DNA from: Achatina immaculata
Lineage: Eukaryota; Mollusca; Gastropoda; Stylommatophora; Achatinidae
Assembly (NCBI GenBank): GCA_009760885.1
Contig: CM019719.1
Span: forward strand, 38,691,584-38,755,583
Direction of reading: 5' to 3'
Length of the DNA: 64,000 nt
In this document: positions 25,360 through 36,300 of the stretch, one piece after another
How positions within the stretch are numbered: position 1 is the first letter of the stretch
Layout: each line of letters begins with the position of its first letter
The notes under the pieces: model-generated
Databases searched by the model: none
What the model saw: only the letters and a program-made list of their open reading frames with translations
Told to the model about the DNA's origin: nothing
Position numbers and translations under genes: made by a program

Positions 25360-25554
25360 TACATTGCTTACCCTGGTAGTAAGCTAAAAAAAAATCATCT
25401 TGGTCAGTTGTTTGCGGTGACCTAATTTAGCAAGAATTTCAGCACTTTTCGCTGTCTGGTAAGCACATAAATGAATGCATCAACAAGGTAAGACAACTGA
25501 ATAGGACTGACTGTTAAGAGTGCTTCCCCATGTTTCTCATCTCTTGAGGTTTCC

Positions 25555-25578
25555 TCATTTTGCCAGCAGAGCATCAAT
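25555..25578 (-). CDS. TMF1: TMF1 duplicated terminal exon (IDALLAK stop)
   Basis: This is a second copy of the 8-codon terminal exon at 27399-27422, with the same acceptor and the same TGA. A transcript should meet the 27.4 kb copy first, so this copy would be used only if that one is skipped. It lies in the downstream half of a ~1.85 kb tandem duplication. Confidence 0.65.
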   Translation of the reverse strand: MDALLAK

Positions 25579-25820
25579 CTGTGTAGTGAAAAAAATGAAA
25601 CGGGAACACAGTTACATACATACCAAAGCACAAATGCAATGCATATGAACAATGATACTGAAGCAGACAGATATCAAATATGAGTTTTGCCAAGCATCGT
25701 CACATTGAAATTCTCATTCAAACCTGACTTTGCCAATGCTGTTTGCACAATTGGTAATAGTAACAGTTAAGCAATATTTGTGTTGCAGGATCCAGTTTCC
25801 TTGTGCTTGCATCTACTAAC

Positions 25821-26297
25821 TTAACTATCCCCACTCGCGCCAGCCCCAAAAGATCTGTTACGGTATTTGCTGTCCCAATGCTCCAGCCCTACAAGGCTCT
25901 GGAATTTTGAAAACTGATGTAACTTTTCATTTAACCAGTCAGAGCTCTTCTGAATCCAAAGTTTAATTAGTGTTTTTCTGCCATGCCTGATAAAGGGAGC
26001 CATCTTGAATATCACAATCGGATTGTAATATTCAAGTTTTTTTCGAGATCGGGTGGTAGAATGGTCACACCGACCGAATAGACATATCTTACTATATGTG
26101 TTTCTCGTAGCTGTAAACCTGTTAGATTTATTGGGTGTCAAAAACATCCATAAATATTGATGTTTCTGTGTTGAACTACATAGTCTATATTGGATTATGA
26201 CACAATTAAGGTAGATTTTATTGCTCATGCCTAAAAATTTTTTTTGTGTCGGGACAGTAGGGAACGTTTTGGAAATAACGCGGGTGGAAAGAGTTAA
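25821..26297. mobile_element. TTAA-flanked MITE, piggyBac-like (second copy 27665-28141)
   Basis: The 477-base unit begins TTAACTATCCCCACTCGCGC and ends with the reverse complement of TTAACTCTTTCCACCCGCG. Imperfect inverted termini of ~18 bases directly abut TTAA at both ends, the signature of piggyBac-type insertion. A 135-codon minus-strand open frame (25821-26228) fills most of it but resembles no transposase I recognise. Family assignment rests on the TTAA and termini only. Confidence 0.55.
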
Positions 26298-27398
26298 AAT
26301 GCAGTCCTCATTTCTTCCTTAGATTATATTGCACAACTGTACAGTTGCTCTCCATGTGACTCGGTCTTATGCATTTCTTCCCAGACCTTGTGACTGATAG
26401 AAAAATCTCACACTGATGACTTACAAATATCTTTATATCTCAGTTTAAGTCTACCATGTGACCCCTCCCCCACTCCATCTATATAATTATTATTGGGTAA
26501 GGTAAACATCTCACCCCACAGGACATTTAGTATGAACAAGAAAAGTCAAAATTTTAAAAATGTTCATCACTTCTGCACAGATTCTAACTGGGACCATTGG
26601 TTCTTTCTGCAACAGAAGTGTAATTCATCAAGGAACATTCCACTGAACACCAACAAGCAGAGTTTAAAAAAAAAAAAAAAAATATAGGCTCAAAATATTC
26701 AATCCAGTCTTGGATCACAATTATAAATAACAACAAGAATATTCTGCTGTCATATAAATGACAACTGGAGGATTCTAAGCATTTGGTTGGAAGATAAAAA
26801 TATCACATCACAAAATAATATAACCAAGCAGCTTCTACTAAGCAAACTTAGTACATTTATCAAACATGTCCCACAATGCTGGGAAGAAATCTCCAAAACA
26901 TAATACTTAAGTCTGTATGAACTTCTGTCATAAATTGAATACCAAAGTACTATACAGGGTGTTCCATAAATAACTGTGCACCAACCCAGTATCAATTCCG
27001 GTACCGTAGTGATATCTTAATGTCTGTCGTATCTAGCCACATCTACCTGCCGTGGCTGGAGTCGCCGATTAAGCTACACAACACCAGGCTTCAACACACT
27101 AACGTACACAGGTAGATGTGGCTAGATACCACAGTCATTAAGATATCACTATGATACCGGAATCGATGCTGGGTTAGTGCACAGTTATTTTCCGAAAGCA
27201 CTGTACATTGCTTACCCTGGTAGTAAGCTAAAAAAAAATCATCTTGGTCAGTTGTTTGCGGTGACCTAATTTAGCAAGAATTTCAGCACTTTTCGCTGTC
27301 TGGTAAGCACATAAATGAATGCATCAACAAGGTAAGACAACTGAATAGGACTGACTGTTAAGAGTGCTTCCCCATGTTTCTCATCTCTTGAGGTTTCC

Positions 27399-30300
27399 TC
27401 ATTTTGCCAGCAGAGCATCAATCTGTGTAGTGAAAAAAATGAAACGGGAACACAGTTACATACATACCAAAGCACAAATGCAATGCATATGAACAATGAT
27501 ACTGAAGCAGACAGATATCAAATATGAGTTTTGCCAAGCATCGTCACATTGAAATTCTCATTCAAACCTGACTTTGCCAATGCTGTTTGCACAATTGGTA
27601 ATAGTAACAGTTAAGCAATATTTGTGTTGCAGGATCCAGTTTCCTTGTGCTTGCATCTACTAACTTAACTATCCCCACTCGCGCCAGCCCCAAAAGATCT
27701 GTTACGGTATTTGCTGTCCCAATGCTCCAGCCCTACAAGGCTCTGGAATTTTGAAAACTGATGTAACTTTTCATTTAACCAGTCAGAGCTCTTCTGAATC
27801 CAAAGTTTAATTAGTGTTTTTCTGCCATGCCTGATAAAGGGAGCCATCTTGAATATCACAATCGGATTGTAATATTCAAGTTTTTTTCGAGATCGGGTGG
27901 TAGAATGGTCACACCGACCGAATAGACATATCTTACTATATGTGTTTCTCGTAGCTGTAAACCTGTTAGATTTATTGGGTGTCAAAAACATCCATAAATA
28001 TTGATGTTTCTGTGTTGAACTACATAGTCTATATTGGATTATGACACAATTAAGGTAGATTTTATTGCTCATGCCTAAAAATTTTTTTTGTGTCGGGACA
28101 GTAGGGAACGTTTTGGAAATAACGCGGGTGGAAAGAGTTAAAATGCAGTCCTCATTTCTTCCTTAGATTATATTGCACAACTGTACAGTTGCTCTCCATG
28201 TGACTCGGTCTTATGCATTTCTTCCCAGACCTTGTGACTGATAGAAAAATCTCACACTGATGACTTACAAATATCTTTATATCTCAGTTTAAGTCTACCA
28301 TGTGACCCCCTCCCCCACTCCATCTATATAATTATTATTGGGTAAGGTAAACATCTCACCCCACAGGACATTTAGTATGTGGTATACACAAAATTGCCCC
28401 TAAGACTAAACAGTCAGTCATTTGTATGTCCCTCACAGAACTTTGCCTCCCTAACAGCTCTCCTGTAGGCCTCTCAGTTGTAAGCAAGATGCCCTGCTGC
28501 TGATGCATCCATTTTCAGACTATCAACGATGTCTTGCAGCCATCTTTGCCTTGGTCTTCCTCTCTTTCTTTTTTCCATTATGTACACTTCCAAGATGGTC
28601 TTCTTTAAATTCTCATGACATTTAATGTGTCCATAATATTTAAAGTCCAATATTTCTATGATATGATGAGTGTAATTATTTCTTATGGGGATATCTTAAA
28701 TCACTTGTTGCTTATATTAACAGACCAAGAACAATACAATTCTTAAAGAAAAACATAACATCAGAGAGATTTGTCCACAACAGCATGGCTGAGACTTGTT
28801 TATAATAACACACCTGAGATTGGACTATAATAACACACTTGAGACTGGTCTATAATAACACATCTGAGACCTGTCTATAATAACACACCTGAGACTTGTC
28901 TATAATAACACACCTGAGATTGGTCTATAATAACACACCTGAGGTTGGTCTCTATAATAACACATCTGAGATTGGTCTCTATAATAACACACCTGAGAGA
29001 CTGGTCTATAATAACATACCTGAGATTTGTACATCTCTTTGACATCTTGCAGGTCAAGCCGAAGCTCTTGAACCTCCTCTTCCTTCTCTCCGTACATTTG
29101 AAGAATGGCACTGTATCGATTGTTCAGCTCCTGGGAAAGATATAACACCCCATTCAAGCACCACACAAATTAACAGCATTACAAAAACAATGAGATGACC
29201 CACACTTGCTATTTTTTTTAAGAGTTGAGATGTGAGGTACCCAGTTTTGGCCAGGGGGGCGCGAGATTTAATACTTTAAGGCAGTATTTTTTCAACAAAT
29301 CTATGTGATTTTTTTATGTTCTCATTTTACGTGAAAAAAAAAATGGAACTAATTTCTGTTCGTGTGAAAATATTATGTCACAGATTCCAAGAATATCCTA
29401 TCCAAAATATAACTGAACCCTTAAAATGGGGTAAAGATTTAACCTATCACTATTATAGAAATAACAGCTTTTGACCAAAACGTGCATCAGATAAATAAGC
29501 AGGCAATGTTTGAGAAAGAATCTGCTAACAAACACTAAAAAAACATAGCCCTGTAATGCCACAGAAATGACCTAGGGGTGTTGTTAGTGTCCACAATTTC
29601 CCTGATCTGTTGACACACAAAAACTGGGTGATGCACTGTACATCATGCCTGGCCATGTTTTCTTGCCCAGCTCCAGAAAGTGCCAGGTATCTAATTCTTA
29701 GCTGAGTGAGTGAAGCACCTCCTGCTGGCCTTGAATCATCTACCTCAACATGAAAGACCAGCACTCTAACTACTATGCCATTTAGGCACCTGCTGAATGT
29801 TAAGGTAGAGGTACTCCTGTCATGCCTTAAAGACACATAGGGATATGGTGTTTGCGCCCATATTTTCTGTGACCTGTCAGCACACTAGAGGACGATATGG
29901 TCAGTATCACGCCTGGGCTCCTTTCCTTCCCCAACTTCAGAAGAAGTCTGGTACCCATTTCCACGGCTGGGTGACTGGGGCGCCTCCGGCTGGATTCAAA
30001 CCACATGAGAGGCCAGTGCACTAACCACTTCACTCCATTCCAAAATCTTGGATAAAAATATTTCTTAATGAGATTAAAAGAGAAAAAGAAAACTACATCC
30101 AGAACTGAACATTTTACCTTAAACTGTTCCAGCAGCTGCTCATGGGCCTTCTTCATTTCAAGGAGCTCTTCATTCTGATTGGTCAAATTGACAAGCTCCC
30201 GAGCCATAGATTCTCTTGTGCGCTCCAGCTGTGCAATCTCAGACTATCAAAGAAAAGCAGGAAAGAAATAACTCCTTTCTAGTCATTTTTCTTACACACT

Positions 30301-33300
30301 GAGAAACATCCATACAAAATATAAATATGGTGGCGGGGGATATGATGATTCAGATGCATGGTTTTTACATGCACCCAGAATGCCACTCAGAGGAAGCTCT
30401 TGTTACTTGTGCTAAAGGAGTGAGCTCTCTATGCTATTCTGCTCAATAACAGATGATGATAGATAGTGATGACAGCCATGGTTTTCCCCTAATGTCCCAG
30501 AGCATGTATAAGATGTTCGCTTGTTGAGATGTCCTCTTGGCAACCCTGCTACAACTTGATCTCTGTCTAGTATGCCAGATTTATGTGACACAGTCTGTTT
30601 CCATGGAGCACAAGAAAGAAACAGAATTTTGACAAACAAAGGTTCAGTAGTCCTGGTTTCGGCTGAACAAGAAGTCATCATAAATGAAAATGAAATTTGC
30701 CAGATAAAGTATATGAAAAAGTGAATATGTGCATGTATGTATGAGAACACAAGATGAGATGGTTATGTAGAGCAGCCATATGTCATGGCATGTCACAAAG
30801 ACATACAGGGGATGTGTTACTGCTCATATTTTTCTTTGACCTTCCGGCACACTGGAGGCTGACATGCCTGGCCATTGCCATTGCCATTCTCAACCCCCAC
30901 AAAATCCAGGAGAAGCCCAAGTTGGTCATATACATGGAATTAGGCTGATTGGAGTGCCTCCATGTGGAATAAAACCACTGACCTTTGCCATGAGAGATGA
31001 GTGCACTGACTACTTCACTACTCATGCACCTGCACAAGATGAGCAAGAACAGCCAGTAATCTGTCTTGCAGAGATTTCAAGGATAAAAACAACTAATTCA
31101 CAAGCAAACTCACACGTATCTGAAACATAAGGTGAATGAGATTACAGAGAAATCTAAAGTGACATGAGACATGACAAAAGGAAAAAAAAAAAAAAGCATT
31201 AGAGTGAATACCTGCATGTGTGTAATCTCGCCTTCTCTCATCTTGAGCTGGGAAGACAGGTTCTCAACAATGACAGCAGCACCTGACTGTCTCAAGCTGT
31301 CATACACACTGGTTTTTGCTGGCCCAAATGTGGACACAGACTCACTGTCATCCTAAAACATTACATGCAAAGCTAAATATCAAAGCAGTAAAAGTTAAGA
31401 AAAAAAATATATGCATAAGATTTTTTTTTTAAAAATTGCCTTAAACCTCCTTCTTACGTTCATGTTTGACAAAAAGTGTGATACTGAAAATGTAATGGGC
31501 CCTACTTTAAAATGGAAGAACTCATTCATTCATTCATTTGCATGTCCCTTGCGGAACTTTGCCTTCCTAACAGCACTCCTGTGGGCCTCTTGGTTGTGAG
31601 CAAGATGACCTGCTGCTGATGCACCCATTTGCAGATCATCAACGATGTCTTGCAGCCATCTTCGCCTTGGTCTTCCTCTTTTTCTTTTTCCCATTATGTA
31701 CCCTTCCAAGACGGTTTTCTCTGGATTATCATGACGTTTAACGTGTCCAAAATATTTAAGTTTTCTCTCTTTAAACCTCTTTACTAGCCAGCCTTCTGGA
31801 AGAACTAACAAACTAAAATCAAAAGGCTTCCATAATAATAACATATTTTTCACAAAATAAGCCGCTGCAATTAGGAGATGGAAGCCTTGAGATAGGTTAA
31901 AACTGAGACACCATGAAATCTGCCAGATAAAGTATATGAAAAAGTGAATATGTGCATGTATGTACGAGAACACAAGATGAGATGGTTACGTAGAGCAGCC
32001 ATATGTCATGGCATGTCACAAAGACATACAGGGGATGTATTACTGCTCATATTTTTCTTTGACCTTCCGGCACACTGGAGGCTGACATGCCTGGCCATTG
32101 CCATTGCCATTCTCAACCCCCACAAAATCCAAGAGAAGCCCAAGTTGGTCATATACATGGAATTAGGCTGATTGGAGTGCCTCCATGTGTAATAAAACCA
32201 CTGACCATTGCCATGAGAGATGAGTGCAATGACTACTTCACTACTCATGCACCTGCACAAGATGAGCAAGAACAGTCAGTAATCTGTCTTGCAGAGATTT
32301 CAAGGATAAAAACAACTAATTCACAAGCAAACTCACACGTATCTGAAACATAAGGTGAATGAGATTACAGAGAAATCTAAAGTGACATGAGACATGACAA
32401 AAGGAAAAAAAAAAAAAAAAGCATTAGAGTGAATACCTGCATGTGTGTAATCTCGCCTTCTCTCATCTTGAGCTGGGAAGACAGGTTCTCAACAATGACA
32501 GCAGCACCTGACTGTCTCAAGCTGTCATACACACTGGTTTTTGCTGGCCCAAATGTGGACACAGACTCACTGTCATCCTAAAACATTACATGCAAAGCTA
32601 AATATCAAAGCAGTAAAAGTTAAGAAAAAAACATATGCATAAGATTTTTTTTTTTTAAATTGCCTTAAACCTCCTTCTTACGTTCATGGTTGACAAAAAG
32701 TGTGATACTGAAAATGTAATGGGCCCTACTTTAAAATGGAAGAACTCATTCATTCATTCATTTGCATGTCCTTTGCGGAACTTTGCCTCCCTAACAGCAC
32801 TCCTGTAGGCCTCTTGGTTGTGAGCAAGATGCCCTGTTGCTGATGCATCCATTTGCAGATCATCAACGATGTCTTGCAGCCAACTTCGCCTTGGTCTTCC
32901 TCTCTTTCTTTTTCCCATTATGTACCCTTCCAAGACGGTTTTCTCTGGATTATCATGACGTTTAACGTGTCCAAAATATTTAAGTTTTCTCTCTTTAAAC
33001 CTCTTTACTAGCCACCCTTCTGGAAGAACTAACAAACTAAAATCAAAAGGCTTCCATAATAATAACAACATATTTTTCACAAAATAAGCCACTGCAATTA
33101 GGATGGAAGCCTTGAGATAGGTTAAAACTGAGACACCATGAAATCTGCCAGGCTTTCATGAAAGATTAATGCATTACTTATCAGAACTAAAACAGAGTGG
33201 TGAGATATTGAGAACTAAAGATGAGATTTCAGAACTGAAACAAAGAATGGTGAGATACTAAGAACTAAAAATGAGATATCAGAACTAAAACAAAGAGTGG

Positions 33301-36300
33301 TGAGATACTAAGAACTAAAGATGAGATATCAGAACTAAAACAAAAAAAGTGGTGAGATACTAAGAACTAAAGATTATATATCAGAACTAAAACAAAGAGT
33401 GATGAGATACCAACAACTAAAGATTATATATCAGAACTAAAACAAAGAGTGGTGAGATACTAAGAACTAAAGATCAGATATCAGAACTAAAACAAAGAGT
33501 GGTGAGATACTAAGAACTAAAGATCAGATATCAGAACTAAAACAAAGAGTGGTGAGATACTAAGAACTAAAGATGAGATATCAGAACTAAAACAAAGAGT
33601 GGTGAGATACCAACAACTAAAGATGAGATATCAGAACTAAAACAAAGAGTGGTGAGATACTAAGAACTAAAGATGAGGTATCAGAACTAAAACAAAAAGT
33701 GGTGAGATACTAAGAACTAAAGATGAGATATCAGAACTAAAACAAAGAGTGGTGAGATACCAACAACTAAAGATGAGATATCAGAACTAAAACAAAGAGT
33801 GGTGAGATACTAAGAACTAAAGATGAGATATCAGAACTAAAACAAAGAGTGGTGAGATACCAATAACTAAAGATTATATATCAGAACTAAAACAAAGAGT
33901 GGTGAGATACTAAGAACTAAAGATCAGATATCAGAACTAAAACAAAGAGTGGTGAGATACTAAGAACTAAAGATTAGATATCAGAACTAAAACAAAGAGA
34001 TACTAAGAACTAAAGATGATATATCAGAACTAAAACAAAGAGATACTAAGAACTAAAGATGCTATATCAGAACTAAAACAAAGAGTGGTGAGATACTAAG
34101 AACTAAAGATGAGGTATCAGAACTAAAACAAAGAGTGGTGAGATACTAAGAACTAGAGATGAGATATCAGAACTAAAACAAAGAATGGTGAGATATCAAC
34201 AACTAAAGATGAGATATCAGAACTAAAACAAAGAGTGGTGAGATACTAAGAACTAAAGATGAGATATCAGAACTAAAACAAAGAGTGGTGAGATACTAAG
34301 AACTAAAGATGAGATATCAGAACTAAAACAAAGAGTGGTGAGATACTAAGAACTAAAGATGAGATATCAGAACTAAAACAAAGAGTGGTGAGATACTAAG
34401 AACTAAAGATGAGATATCAGAACTAAAACAAAGAGTGGTGAGATACTAAGAACTAAAGATGAGATATCAGAACTAAAACAAAGAGTGGTGAGATACCAAG
34501 ATATAAAGAGAAAGACCTAGTCCTGGATAAAAGTTTTAACATCCATGTCCTTGGGGCTGGTGACTGGCTATGCAATCATTGCCCAGTATGCCCTGTGGCA
34601 TCTTGCAGGGCAGCAACAAATTCTCTCCACCTCTCATGGTCTGCAGCCAGTCTTTAAAAGATGTTCACAAAGACATCACAAAAATATTTGCATCTCTTGG
34701 GCAGTCAACATCTCAAAAGCATGGAAAATAAAATAACTGACAATCAAATATTGTGTGATCTCCCCCAAAAGTTGTAAATCTGAATGTCCTTGGAGCTGCA
34801 GCACTAGGGAAGATCTCGAAGTGAAGACGTCACATCAGATGGAGAGTTAAATGTGGCAGCTTTCAGTATTTTCTAAAAAGGATCTAAAAAGGAAGTTTTT
34901 CTACAGGCTTCACTACCACTGGCAGCGCACTGATCTAAATCTGTTGGCAACACAAAGAGACAAGACAATGTTTTAATTAGCTCTAACCCATGAACCAAAA
35001 TGAAAATGGCACTTCTGACGAACTATCATTTCAGGTTTCAGTACCAAAATCATTTTAAGTGCACAAACATCAATACAGAACATAGGACAAATGTGTAAAA
35101 CCAACAACTGGAATTTTACAAACTTCATTTACTGGGACTTTGAAAAGATATCTTACATGGAAAGACCAGGTCATGTTGCCAGGAGATTGGCGCTCATACA
35201 TGCTTCCGGCCATGCTCTCCTGCCGGCTTACAGACATTGATGGTGAAGGGGATGGTGTATCTCTACTTCGAGGCCGCTCCTGAAATAATACATTTAATGC
35301 ACATGTGAGCTCATATATCTGAAAACACACTGTCTTCTATGCAAGAAAGTCTTGCTTTTTAACATAAAGTTCTCTTACTTTACCACATTAAAGCCTCATC
35401 GTTTCCTGTTTATAAAAATTGTGCTTTTTAACATGTTTGGTCCTGAGTGGCAGATTAGTCAGGAAACATGATATCATTACACTTGCCTCTTACACTGTCT
35501 CCACTCGTCAAAAACTGGGCTTACAAGCAGGAATGCTCTGCCCAGTGATCTGATTTTCAGATACTAGGCACAGTCAAATGAGGCTAGACGTCAAAGCTAT
35601 TTGCTCTGGCCCTCAGTTCATAAAAAAGAAATCATCATCATCATTGTGTGCCATGCCGACTGGCGTTGGCTATTATGCTTCTCCAGAGTACCTGATCCTT
35701 CATGCAGGCCATCAGTTCAGTTGGTGATCTCCTCTCACACCATCCCGTCAGACTGTCCAGTATCATTTCTCTTGGTCTTCCTCTTGATCTTCTTCTTCTT
35801 CTTCGTTCGCACTGTCTGTCTATATCTGCAGTCCTGTCTCTTTGATAAATTTCACTGTTTTTTGTAACTCATGTATGGAACCGTAGAGCTTATCTTCTTT
35901 AGTGGTTTCACTGGGCCAGTAATTATTTCTCAGTGTCTTGTAGTTGATGCAGTTCTGGAGGATATGTTCCACGGTTTGGGGCACCTGGGCACATGTACAT
36001 AGATTAGTAGTACCAACCTTAAACTTTGTATACATATGACTTCGGAGTTGGTTCCTCTTGATCTTCTTCCTTCTATTTTTCCTGTTGTTATAATATTTTC
36101 AATGCCCCCTCTTCTCATTGCATGTCCTATGAAAGTACATTGTCTCTCTCTTATCTTTTTTACAAGGTTTTTTGTCTCTCCAGGTATTGTCATACATTCT
36201 TCATTAGTTATTTTTGCTGTCCAGGGGATTCGCAACATTCTTCTAATAAACCACATTTCTGCTGCTTCCAATGATTTTTATGCAGACTTGCCTATTGTCC

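Larger units (their letters stand above)
24687..28378. repeat. TMF1: Tandem duplication A, two ~1.85 kb copies
   Basis: 24687-26531 and 26532-28378 are near-identical, with an offset of 1844-1845 bases. Visible differences are single-base changes and homopolymer length changes. Each copy holds a TMF1 terminal exon, a ~248-base MITE and a TTAA-flanked MITE. The copies meet at a shared catttagtatg sequence. Confidence 0.93.
30704..33151. repeat. TMF1: Tandem duplication B, two ~1.22 kb copies
   Basis: 30704-31926 and 31927-33151 are direct copies (offset 1223-1225) joined at a gaaatctgccag sequence. Each contains the 141-base TMF1 exon, a minus-strand tRNA-derived SINE and a LINE 3' fragment. 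Differences include scattered substitutions and poly(A) length changes. Confidence 0.93.

Noticed and set aside
25821..26228. Duplicated 135-codon frame as a host gene
   Set aside because: It lies inside a TTAA-flanked element within a TMF1 intron and has no recognisable similarity; it is kept only as transposon content.
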